A DNA stretch of 26,811 bases from MGIIb-O3 sp046710875 (GTDB lineage: Archaea; Thermoplasmatota; Poseidoniia; Poseidoniales; Thalassarchaeaceae). The DNA is taken from positions 1 through 26,811 of the forward strand of contig JBKEHQ010000012.1 in assembly GCA_046710875.1 (NCBI GenBank), written 5' to 3'. This document shows, piece by piece, positions 1 through 7,423 of the stretch (position 1 is the stretch's first letter; each line of letters opens with the position of its first letter). A program made the position numbers and the translations under genes. Below the pieces are notes generated by a model. That model was not told the origin of the DNA and searched no databases. It saw only the letters and a program-made list of their open reading frames with translations.

Positions 1-1
1 A

Positions 2-1105
2 TATAGGAATTTCGTATTCTTCTAATGTAACTAACCCTGGTTCATAATTACTATCATTACTACCATCACCAAGTTGACCTTCTCCTCCCGAGCCCCAGCA
101 ATATACATTATGATCCATAGATAATGCGCATGTACTATCTCCTCCAGCTGCAACCGAAGCAACTGTTCGACCTCCTGGTAGTGAAACTAATGTAGGAATT
201 CCATTAACGGAATTAGAATTTCCTTGCCCTAATTGAAGTTGATTATTTTCACCCCAACAATAAAGAGAGTTATCCATCATAACAGCGCAGGTAAATTGAT
301 CTCCGGTTGAGATTGAGATTGCACTTTTATTATCTGGGAATTGAACAATTACTGGAGTAAATTTTCCTGAGTCATCACCCGAGTCTGGTGAATCTGAGCA
401 AATTCCAGTATTATATCCGGGCAATTCAAATCCTTGGCCGCCAGATATTATGCAAGCAGTTCCATCTCCCAGTTGTCCCCAGTTGTTTGCTCCCCAACAA
501 ACTGTATCTGAATTATTTAAGATTGCACATCTATGATTATTGCCTGTACTAGCAGAAATAGAGATTGCAGACGTGTTATCGGGTAATTGAACTAAACTAG
601 GAGTATGAATTGAATAATTAGTATAATCTGTTGTTGGTTCGATTCCATTTCCTAATTGACCAACTAGTTCAGTGCCCCAGCAATATACTTCACCAATAGA
701 ATTCAATGCACAAGTAGAGAATTGGCCAGCTGCTACCTCAACAAAATGACCCATGCTATTCAGAAGAGAGTTTACATTTGTAGGAAAATCAAGAGTATCT
801 GTGCTAAGTCCCTGGCCGGGCGTTGTAATAACTCCTGCTTGACCAAAGAAATTATCCCCCCAACATTCAATTTCTCCATTTGCTAAAACTGCACATCCTG
901 TTTGATACATAGAGATAGTATCATATGAATAAATTGAGCCTGATTGGAATCCTGGCATATTCATAGATGCTAAGGTGTAATATTCCTCTGATATTTCTTC
1001 TAAATTATTATCTGAATTGTCATTATAACCAGACATTGGAGCCAAAAGAAGTACAAAACACAAAAATATAGTTACCGAAGTTTTAAAAGTTTGCGAGATT
1101 TTCAT
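2..1105 (-). CDS. Secreted RCC1-repeat (beta-propeller-like) protein, C-terminus beyond left edge
   Basis: The minus-strand frame is open for 368 codons from an ATG at 1105 to the window edge, so the C-terminus is missing. The first residues (MKISQTFKTSVTIFLCFVLLLAP) form a Sec-type signal peptide. The mature part has at least five repeats of the RCC1_2 type, each with a CA-[LIV] segment, then C-W-G and usually G-Q-L-G (for example CALNSIGEVYCWG and CALSMDHNVYCWG). Two cysteines recur per repeat, as in bacterial and archaeal extracellular RCC1-like proteins, where they may form disulfides. RCC1 repeats build a beta-propeller for protein or ligand binding; no catalytic function can be assigned. 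A TATA-like TATAAAAA (1137-1144, minus) lies upstream and would give a very short leader. It is divergent from the aminotransferase gene. Repeat identification is secure; the role is unknown. Confidence 0.85.
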   Translation of the reverse strand, partial: MKISQTFKTSVTIFLCFVLLLAPMSGYNDNSDNNLEEISEEYYTLASMNMPGFQSGSIYSYDTISMYQTGCAVLANGEIECWGDNFFGQAGVITTPGQGLSTDTLDFPTNVNSLLNSMGHFVEVAAGQFSTCALNSIGEVYCWGTELVGQLGNGIEPTTDYTNYSIHTPSLVQLPDNTSAISISASTGNNHRCAILNNSDTVCWGANNWGQLGDGTACIISGGQGFELPGYNTGICSDSPDSGDDSGKFTPVIVQFPDNKSAISISTGDQFTCAVMMDNSLYCWGENNQLQLGQGNSNSVNGIPTLVSLPGGRTVASVAAGGDSTCALSMDHNVYCWGSGGEGQLGDGSNDSNYEPGLVTLEEYEIPI

Positions 1106-1136
1106 GGTCGCCCTAAAGGCAATTAGCATATTATTA

Positions 1137-1144
1137 TTTTTATA
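1137..1144 (-). promoter_or_regulatory. TATA-box-like element for the RCC1-repeat gene
   Basis: The minus strand reads TATAAAAA in the 157-base divergent gap. Its centre is about 35 bases from the ATG at 1105, so an archaeal start site about 27 bases downstream would give a leader of roughly 8 bases. The surrounding DNA is very AT-rich, so chance occurrence is possible. Confidence 0.4.
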
Positions 1145-1262
1145 TTATTTAATTCTAAAATATATTACTTAAACTACAATTTAATCCATTGTATTCTCTA
1201 AAATTAATCTAAACCCAAATAAGAATCAATAATATTGATATGATGCAGAAATACCGACAACT

Positions 1263-2498
1263 ATGGCAAGTAGTGGCGCGTTCCGAGAAGTACCTTATAT
1301 GGGTGTTATTTGGGTAGTTTCTGAAGCAGTGAAGAGAGGTTTTTGGAATGGTAACCCTGACTGGTGTAATTTGGGCCAAGGTCAGCCTGAAATAGGAGAA
1401 ATGGAGGGCGCTCCTGACAGACTAAGGAACGTATTAATTGAGCCTGAAGACCAAGCCTATGGCCCAATTAATGGAACAGATGAGATGAGAGAGGCTGTTG
1501 CAAATCATTACAATAGATATTTTCGTCGTGGTAAAAAACCCTATACTGCAGCCAATGTAGGAATCGCTCAAGGTGGCAGATTAATGCTAAGTCGTATTTT
1601 TGGTGCAGTACAAGGTAAAATGGGATATCAAATTCCTGACTATACTGCTTACCAAGACATGATGGATTATGCAACACCAAGATTAGAACCTGTATTAATT
1701 TCAACAACTGAAGAGAATAATTTTTCAATACCTTCTAGTGAGTTCAAAGAAGTTGCCAAGAATTTAGATAGTTACTTAGTTTCTAATCCATGTAACCCTA
1801 CAGGGCATGTAATCCAAGGGGACGAATTAGCATCATATTGTGAAACCGCTAGAGAAACAGGTTGTGTTTTGTTAATGGATGAGTTTTATTCTCACTTCAT
1901 TTATGAAGGAAGAAACCCTGGTTGTGGACCTGTTTCTAGTGCTGAATATGTAAATGATCCCGAAACTGATCCGATTCTTGTTATTGATGGATTGACAAAG
2001 TCATTTAGATATCCTGGATGGAGAATGGGGTGGGTATTAGGGCCTTCTCACATTATCGAAACATTGGGCCGTGCTGCAAGTGCAATTGATGGAGGACCCA
2101 GTAGAGTAAGTCAAAGATTAGCATTAAGGGCTTTGGAACCTGATTATGCAGATCAAGAAACTAGTGCATTGAGAGTAATGTTCTCGAAGAAAAAGAATAT
2201 GATGGTAGATAGATTAACAAATATGGGAATTAGATGTTTAGAAAGTGAGTCGACATTTTATATTTGGGCATGTGTAGAGGATTTACCTGAAGGATATAAT
2301 ACTGGAATTGATTTCTTCTGGAAGTCTTTAGATAAACAAGTAATGACTGTACCTGGAACATTTTTTGATGTTAATCCGCAACCAGGTCGTGAAGAACAAC
2401 AATTTGATCAATGGGTTCGCTTTTCATTTGGCCCTTCATATGATAACGTAGATTTAGGATTATCAAGGTTAGAAGAAATGATGGAAAAACTAAATTAA
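1263..2498 (+). CDS. PLP-dependent class I/II aminotransferase
   Basis: This 411-residue protein is a fold-type I pyridoxal-phosphate aminotransferase. Visible features are the SNPCNPTG motif (174-181), the cofactor-ring Asp and Tyr in MDEFYSHF (D206, Y209), the Schiff-base lysine K246 in LTKSFRYPGWRMGW, and a C-terminal Arg (R387 in VRFSFG) that normally binds the substrate carboxylate. Length fits the family. Substrate cannot be told from sequence; aspartate, aromatic or alanine-type transamination are all possible. The ATG at 1263 lies about 27 bases after an AT-rich AATATTGAT element (1231-1239), which would fit a leaderless mRNA. It is followed on the same strand by the small helix-hairpin-helix gene after a T-run, so the two may be transcribed separately. 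Confidence 0.9.
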   Translation: MASSGAFREVPYMGVIWVVSEAVKRGFWNGNPDWCNLGQGQPEIGEMEGAPDRLRNVLIEPEDQAYGPINGTDEMREAVANHYNRYFRRGKKPYTAANVGIAQGGRLMLSRIFGAVQGKMGYQIPDYTAYQDMMDYATPRLEPVLISTTEENNFSIPSSEFKEVAKNLDSYLVSNPCNPTGHVIQGDELASYCETARETGCVLLMDEFYSHFIYEGRNPGCGPVSSAEYVNDPETDPILVIDGLTKSFRYPGWRMGWVLGPSHIIETLGRAASAIDGGPSRVSQRLALRALEPDYADQETSALRVMFSKKKNMMVDRLTNMGIRCLESESTFYIWACVEDLPEGYNTGIDFFWKSLDKQVMTVPGTFFDVNPQPGREEQQFDQWVRFSFGPSYDNVDLGLSRLEEMMEKLN

Positions 2499-2519
2499 TA
2501 TTAATTTATTTGGTATTAT

Positions 2520-2526
2520 TTTTTTT
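2520..2526 (+). terminator. T-run terminator candidate after the aminotransferase gene
   Basis: Seven consecutive T residues occur 22 bases after the aminotransferase stop codon. Archaeal RNA polymerase often terminates at such U-tracts without a hairpin. AT-rich background makes this only suggestive. Confidence 0.35.
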
Positions 2527-2567
2527 ATAGGTGAAAATATTATATCTGAACTATTTAACCAACGTTC

Positions 2568-2981
2568 GTGTCTGATGAGGAATTGTCAGAAGAAGAGTCT
2601 TCAGAAGAAGAAGTTGTTGGACTTGAAACACAACCTCAAAAGTTAGAGCGAGAAGATGCAGAGGCTCAATTGAAATTAAAAGCGAGTCTTATAGATAGAG
2701 AAGAATTAGTATTAGAAAGAGTAGCTCTTAGAATAAATCAAATAGATTGGGCAGTAATAGGCCATAGAGATTTTGATGATGTAGATGACGATTTAACCAA
2801 AATTGAAGGAATAGATAGTTTTGTTGAGAAGAAGCTTAATGCTTTGGAGATAAAAACATATGAACAAATATCTAGAATGGATGATATTAATATGAAAGTA
2901 ATCAATGATGCCATTGAATTTCCTCCCGATAGGATACTAAAACAAGATTGGATAGAAAAAGCAAATAATTTATCCTTATAG
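2568..2981 (+). CDS. Small acidic protein with C-terminal helix-hairpin-helix domain
   Basis: The 137-residue product starts with a very acidic Ser/Glu-rich tail (1-15), continues with a charged, probably helical or coiled-coil stretch (22-65), and ends in a domain (75-136, DDLTKIEGIDSFVEKKLN...YEQISRMD...DWIEKA) that matches the helix-hairpin-helix pattern found in many prokaryotic proteins as a short add-on module for nucleic-acid or protein contact. The start is GTG; no in-frame ATG exists nearby, and an ATATTATAT element (2537-2545) is placed so that transcription would begin at or next to the GTG, which would make the mRNA leaderless. Its stop codon lies one base from the end of the convergent cysteine dioxygenase gene. 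Function is unknown; the domain call is moderately secure. Confidence 0.7.
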   Translation: MSDEELSEEESSEEEVVGLETQPQKLEREDAEAQLKLKASLIDREELVLERVALRINQIDWAVIGHRDFDDVDDDLTKIEGIDSFVEKKLNALEIKTYEQISRMDDINMKVINDAIEFPPDRILKQDWIEKANNLSL

Positions 2982-2982
2982 A

Positions 2983-3510
2983 TTATATTTCAGCAGGAGA
3001 ATAAATATTGTAATCTCCAAGAGGTGGAGTATAAACATGGATTTCAATTAACCCAACATCTCCTTCATTGGATACTCGGTGAATATCTGGCTCATCTGCT
3101 GAACAAATCTCTCCAGTTGCATAATTTCTAGAAGAAATTGGAAAAGCGTGCCCTTCGGAGTTAGTTTGATAAATTGTCTCAGTAGAAGTTCCCGATACTA
3201 CTAAGAAAGCACAGTCGCTTCCGATGTGATCGTGAATTGGAGTATCTTGTCCCGGCTTCCAAGATATTGCCGCTAATTCATAAAAATCATTTTTCTTTAC
3301 CACATGCCTCTGATATCCATCTTCTGAGAAATCAACACACTCACTGACTGCATTGATATTTGGCTTCATAATTGATAGTTTTTCTGCTAATTCATCAAGT
3401 CCTGGGCGCCTATCAATTGAATCTAACCAACCTACTAAATTTGATACTGCTGGACACAGTGAAAGTAGTGATTCCCGAGCTTCGGAAGTCAGTACTACCT
3501 GTGGAGGCAT
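2983..3510 (-). CDS. cdo: Cysteine dioxygenase family (cupin, non-haem iron)
   Basis: Type I cysteine dioxygenases oxidise L-cysteine to cysteine sulfinate with O2 at a three-histidine ferrous centre. This 175-residue cupin shows the ligands H93 and H95 (PIHDH) and H144 (DIHRVSN). It also has Y66 and R68 (GYQRH), which match the substrate-carboxylate pair Tyr58/Arg60 of mammalian CDO and favour cysteine over 3-mercaptopropionate. C100 and Y160 (IHVYTPP) align with the Cys93/Tyr157 pair that forms the thioether cofactor in mammals. It is the last gene of a leftward run, 45 bases after pth2, and ends one base from the convergent helix-hairpin-helix gene. The activity implies aerobic sulfur-amino-acid breakdown. 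Family assignment is strong; exact thiol substrate is inferred. Confidence 0.85.
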   Translation of the reverse strand: MPPQVVLTSEARESLLSLCPAVSNLVGWLDSIDRRPGLDELAEKLSIMKPNINAVSECVDFSEDGYQRHVVKKNDFYELAAISWKPGQDTPIHDHIGSDCAFLVVSGTSTETIYQTNSEGHAFPISSRNYATGEICSADEPDIHRVSNEGDVGLIEIHVYTPPLGDYNIYSPAEI

Positions 3511-3555
3511 ATTGGTTCAGAGGTGAACATTATTGATGACTATTGTGTAGGAATA

Positions 3556-3900
3556 TCACTTAAGTAAAGGTAAGCTACTTGTAATTTTATCAATTGAATT
3601 TCGAATTCCTGGTCCAATACCAACTACTGTAGTAGTCCCAGCAGGTATCTCAGTATGCCCTGCATCATTTACCATGTGACAAATAAGTCCGGCTTCTTTT
3701 GCTTGGCCATAGATTCTTTTTAGTGCATCCAAAGAAGAAGTTGAACAGACTATTTTTCTAGCACCACTTTTTAGATATTTTTCCAGGATTGTTGGAGATT
3801 GTCTTTTTGCTTTTAGAACACACTCTGCAGTAGCATGGCTACATTGTGCAGCAAGTTTTCCTTTAGATAAATTTAGATCACTTCTAGTGACCAATACCAT
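3556..3900 (-). CDS. pth2: Peptidyl-tRNA hydrolase, archaeal/eukaryotic type (Pth2)
   Basis: Pth2 releases peptides from peptidyl-tRNA that falls off ribosomes. With the ATG at 3900 the product is 114 residues, the usual archaeal length, starting MVLVTRSDLNLSKGKLAAQCSHA. The family landmarks are GKLAAQCSHAT near the N-terminus, KIVCS, the H-x-V-x-DAG-T-x-I-x-G segment (HMVNDAGHTEIPAGT), and the T-V-V-G-I-G-P strand near the end. A TTG nine codons upstream (3927) is in frame but would overlap the preceding gene by 20 bases; the ATG start leaves a 7-base gap, so the two genes are almost certainly co-transcribed. Together with GatE upstream it makes this run rich in translation functions. Confidence 0.93.
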   Translation of the reverse strand: MVLVTRSDLNLSKGKLAAQCSHATAECVLKAKRQSPTILEKYLKSGARKIVCSTSSLDALKRIYGQAKEAGLICHMVNDAGHTEIPAGTTTVVGIGPGIRNSIDKITSSLPLLK

Positions 3901-3907
3901 AGTAGTT

Positions 3908-4603
3908 TCATACTCTGGTCTTGGCAAAATTATCCACCACCGATGGTTGTTTGAATGCTATATGTCTAGTCATTATTTCACTCAAAGGTACTGCAAACCA
4001 TGCGACAAAGAACATATTACCTGTTGCATGTAAGAGGTCAAATGGGATTCCATTTAGGATGTATAAGAAGAAAATATCTGGACTTAAGACATGTAATGCG
4101 CTTATTGATACTATCCAATCAAATACAAAACCAGATACTGCTGCAACTGCCATTAGTGGATTTACTGATAATTTATTATTTGAATAAATTTTACTAGATA
4201 TCATTGCACCAAATACACCAATCAAGGACCAGCCTAATGCTTGATAGATTGTCCAAAGTCCATGGCCCAAATATAAATTAGAAATTAATGCAATTGAAGT
4301 AGCTAAAATTATTGACCTAGCGGCTCCAAAATGAATACCGGCCAATAATACAATAACTGTCACTGGCTGAATATTGGGAATAGGGTCGAGTAATATTCTA
4401 CCTGAAATAGCAAATATACCTAAGAGGAATAGTGTAATCATCTCACTTTGAGTAGTAATACTCTTCTCTGCCCTCCATAAAGCCCAACCTATCATTGTAA
4501 GTAATGCTACATTAACAAAGAGTATACCATTGGGGCCTAAATTAATAGCATGTGCATCAATCATGGTAATCGCATCCTTCTCGTCCTCTAGGATGTTATT
4601 CAT
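3908..4603 (-). CDS. ECF-type transporter S component (substrate-specific membrane subunit)
   Basis: This 231-residue integral membrane protein has about six hydrophobic segments (roughly 27-43, 56-72, 79-97, 99-112 with 121-137, 149-166, 176-205). The stretches GRILLDPIPNIQPVTVIV (68-85), GIHFGAARS (89-97) and SNLYLGHGLWTIYQALGW (108-125) match the layout of energy-coupling-factor S components, which bind vitamins and dock on a shared EcfT/EcfA module. No EcfT or EcfA is in the window, so a shared module elsewhere is assumed. The preceding gene, 19 bases upstream, encodes a DUF4430 transcobalamin-like domain, pointing to cobalamin or a related ligand; this is inference. An internal Met at residue 14 is a possible alternative start. 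Other small-molecule permeases with the same topology cannot be excluded. Confidence 0.65.
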   Translation of the reverse strand: MNNILEDEKDAITMIDAHAINLGPNGILFVNVALLTMIGWALWRAEKSITTQSEMITLFLLGIFAISGRILLDPIPNIQPVTVIVLLAGIHFGAARSIILATSIALISNLYLGHGLWTIYQALGWSLIGVFGAMISSKIYSNNKLSVNPLMAVAAVSGFVFDWIVSISALHVLSPDIFFLYILNGIPFDLLHATGNMFFVAWFAVPLSEIMTRHIAFKQPSVVDNFAKTRV

Positions 4604-4622
4604 GCTTGTGTTAATTATTTAA

Positions 4623-5255
4623 TTAATATGACGCGATTTGCCATGTTATCACACTATCTGGATCAAGGATAAGATCTGAAATTCCAACCATTGAATATGC
4701 TCCATTATGCAAAAGTTCCCAATATGCCCCAGATGAAAAATCTGCTGCACAGGTATATGCTTCACAAGGCAAGACTCCAGCAATACTGTCAATCTGTAAT
4801 CCAAATGAAAATTGAGTAGAGTTGTAAGAAAAAGTACTTCCAGTGGCCCCTAAAGCAGCATTAAATAGTTCTAAACCATTATCAAAATTTTCAAATCCTC
4901 CAACACATGCACCTGTTGAATTCCAATCTTTATCTGTCTTAAAATCAGTACCATTAAAATCAAAATGATGTCTGCCATCATCTAAACCGGACGGAGCATA
5001 TCCTGCAGGAAAATGAAAGCAAACAGCCTGTTTGTCATCCCACGAATCTGGAAGTCCATAATGAGGGTTGTCAACTTCATCATTGAGTTCATTCGTCCAT
5101 CTGTAATAGTCAGTAGACATAGATGAAAAAGAAATTATTAGAAATACTAATGAAAACGTACCAATAGCTTTTGCAAGATTTTCCTTGTTTACGGTCGTAT
5201 AAATAAATAATGAGATTAGTGCGAAAGGTAGGCCGTAAGTTATCAATGGATTCAT
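4623..5255 (-). CDS. Membrane-anchored DUF4430 (transcobalamin C-terminal-like) protein
   Basis: The 210-residue product has two N-terminal hydrophobic helices (about 6-22 and 27-47) and then an outside-type domain with four cysteines (C79, C117, C164, C169) and several N-x-S/T sites. Residues about 123-210 follow the DUF4430 pattern: NGLELFNAA helix, FSFGLQIDSIAGV strand, SGAYWELLHNGAYSMVG and a final DPDSVITWQI strand, matching the beta-rich C-terminal domain of transcobalamin/intrinsic factor. Such domains are thought to bind corrinoids or other small ligands. It sits 19 bases before the ECF S-component gene, consistent with a surface binder that feeds a permease. The two helices suggest a membrane anchor rather than a cleaved signal. 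Domain call moderate to good; ligand unproven. Confidence 0.65.
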   Translation of the reverse strand: MNPLITYGLPFALISLFIYTTVNKENLAKAIGTFSLVFLIISFSSMSTDYYRWTNELNDEVDNPHYGLPDSWDDKQAVCFHFPAGYAPSGLDDGRHHFDFNGTDFKTDKDWNSTGACVGGFENFDNGLELFNAALGATGSTFSYNSTQFSFGLQIDSIAGVLPCEAYTCAADFSSGAYWELLHNGAYSMVGISDLILDPDSVITWQIASY

Positions 5256-5314
5256 AGAATTAATCGGCCCGAAATAAGGAACTTAAACATTATTGAAAAA
5301 ATGCAACATAAATA

Positions 5315-7366
5315 TTATTGGAGTTTTTGAATTTTGGACCGTAGTATTGAGTTTACTACCTTACCATCAGCAGAACCTCCTAATTTTTTCATAACTATGC
5401 CCATTAATGGTCCGATTGCCCCCATACCTTTTGCATCAATCATTTCCCTCATTTCTTCTATTGCCTCATCTACAGCACCTTCTACAGAGCTTGTATCTGC
5501 TGGTTCAAATCCTAAATCTTTAATTTTACTTGACATCCATGAAACTAAGTCAGAGTGCGATATATTAGATTTATCTGCCAATTTACTAAGTGGTATAACT
5601 CCCTCCCGAGTTAACAAATTTGTTTCACGAAGATGTATGGCTGATGCTAATGATTCATTTGAAATTGAATCAGTATTTTCTAAAAGTCCTGATGCCCATG
5701 CCTTTGAAGGTAAAGGAGGTACAGATTTGTTAAGCTTACCAGAAATTCCTGAAAGAAAAATATCATCTAATTCGGCCCTTATCAATGCATCAATTTGATT
5801 TTCTGATATCTCTACTTCTGAAAAAAGTGAGTATCTTTGTTCTTGATTAAGTGGTAAATTTTGTTCTATCGCAAGCCATCTTTCATGAGTGATGTGAAGA
5901 ATAGGGACATCGGTTTCGGGATACATTCGTGCCCCTCCCGGACGAGGCCTCATTGCAGTTGTAGTTCCATCATCTGGTTGACCTTTCTTAATAACAACAT
6001 TTCTAACTTCTTGGATTATTCTATGATATGCGAGTCTAGCTCTATTAATCACTGATTCTAAGGCTAAATTTGCCTGCCATTCAGGAGCCACACAAAGTAT
6101 GAATGCATCAGAATTTGATAATGAAAGTTTGTCCATAACAGATTTTTTATCATGCTCTGTAATTCCATATGCCGGCAATTCATCAGAGTGAAAAATACCT
6201 GCAACACCTGCTAACTTAGCAGCACTTGCTAATTCCCTACCTAAACGTGGTAATTGAGATCCCTGGGAATCTAATGCTTTAACTCCCAATTTTCCAGCAA
6301 AACCTGGTAAAATAACTGCTAAAACTAATTCATCGTTTGATAATGATTTTTGTATCATACTTGATTCAGAAGTTGAAAATATTTCAGTTACATCTAGTAC
6401 ATTTATTGGTAATCGGGATTTTGCCGATGCTGCCACTCTATTTTCAACTGGAATATTATCATTTGATCTGTCTGGAGGAAGTAGTGGTAAATTTGCTTCT
6501 ACACGTAATTGATTTGCTAATTTATACATATGGATTTGGCGAGCCATTTCTAATCTAATTATTTTTGGAATCCAATCAAGATCTTGACAGCCTTTAATTT
6601 CTACTCTATCACCACACGCAATACTTACATTGAGGTCTTGTCGAATTGATCCTAATCCTCTACGAACTCTTCGTGTATCTCTAAGTAGAGAGCCCAACCT
6701 AATTGCAGTCTCCTTAGCATGTTCAGGAGATTGAATATCAGGGGCGGTTGCAACTTCGACAAGTGGTATTCCTAATCTATCCAGAGTATAGTATACTTTT
6801 TCTCCGCCTGGAGTTGTTTCTGAATTTAGTTTTCTAGCAGAGTCTTCTTCTAGGCATACTACATCTATGCCCACATCTCCAGATTTAGTATCTAGAATAC
6901 CATGAGTTGCAACAAGAGTTGTTCTTTGAAATCCACTTGTATTTGAACCATCTACTACAGTTTTACGCATTGCTTGTAGTGAATTAATTGGTTTTGCATT
7001 CATCATTGCAGACATAGTAAGTACGATATCAACTGCATTTTCATCATGAATATCGGGTGGCGCTTCATCCAATTCTATTAGACTTGCATTTGGTGACTGA
7101 AAATATACAAATGATCTATTTCTGCGTTGTTCAAATCTTGCAGCAACATCGATTTTTCCACCTTCCCCTCTGGCTGCTCTCAATTTTCTTTCAAATCTGT
7201 TCCAATTCTTTGGTATTTCTTCAAATTTGAAATCAAATAATTCACTTGGCATTCTCGAATGAAGTTTTCCAGTATCCAATTGTTGATGGATTTCTAAGCC
7301 ACACATGAAACCTAAAGCCGTAGGATTCAAACTTTCAGGATCCGAAACTTCTCCTATCGGCTCCAT
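5315..7366 (-). CDS. gatE: Glu-tRNA(Gln) amidotransferase subunit E
   Basis: GatE with GatD converts Glu-tRNA(Gln) to Gln-tRNA(Gln), the archaeal route to glutaminyl-tRNA. The 683-residue product shows the kinase-like catalytic domain starting at CGLEIHQQLDT (22-32), with RQDLNVSI (242-249) and EIKGCQDLDWIPK (256-268), an AspRS-type insertion (GAD domain, about 325-430), the GatE-specific RPRPGGARMYPETDVP (473-488), and the helical GatB/YqeY tail (about 560-683, with GAIGPLMG). It is somewhat longer than the usual 620-635 residues, mainly through an N-terminal extension and charged loops. GatD is not in the window. It follows mcm by 57 bases and precedes the DUF4430 gene by 59, so the whole leftward run could be one transcript. 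Presence of GatE is a strong archaeal marker. Confidence 0.95.
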   Translation of the reverse strand: MEPIGEVSDPESLNPTALGFMCGLEIHQQLDTGKLHSRMPSELFDFKFEEIPKNWNRFERKLRAARGEGGKIDVAARFEQRRNRSFVYFQSPNASLIELDEAPPDIHDENAVDIVLTMSAMMNAKPINSLQAMRKTVVDGSNTSGFQRTTLVATHGILDTKSGDVGIDVVCLEEDSARKLNSETTPGGEKVYYTLDRLGIPLVEVATAPDIQSPEHAKETAIRLGSLLRDTRRVRRGLGSIRQDLNVSIACGDRVEIKGCQDLDWIPKIIRLEMARQIHMYKLANQLRVEANLPLLPPDRSNDNIPVENRVAASAKSRLPINVLDVTEIFSTSESSMIQKSLSNDELVLAVILPGFAGKLGVKALDSQGSQLPRLGRELASAAKLAGVAGIFHSDELPAYGITEHDKKSVMDKLSLSNSDAFILCVAPEWQANLALESVINRARLAYHRIIQEVRNVVIKKGQPDDGTTTAMRPRPGGARMYPETDVPILHITHERWLAIEQNLPLNQEQRYSLFSEVEISENQIDALIRAELDDIFLSGISGKLNKSVPPLPSKAWASGLLENTDSISNESLASAIHLRETNLLTREGVIPLSKLADKSNISHSDLVSWMSSKIKDLGFEPADTSSVEGAVDEAIEEMREMIDAKGMGAIGPLMGIVMKKLGGSADGKVVNSILRSKIQKLQ

Positions 7367-7423
7367 ATTATCACTTTCGGGAGACGGTTACCTTTCATAT
7401 ATCACTAGGATGTGTTGTTGATA

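Noticed and set aside
7367..7423. Possible tRNA or small RNA between mcm and gatE
   Set aside because: The 57-base gap is too short for a tRNA and shows no cloverleaf-like pairing.
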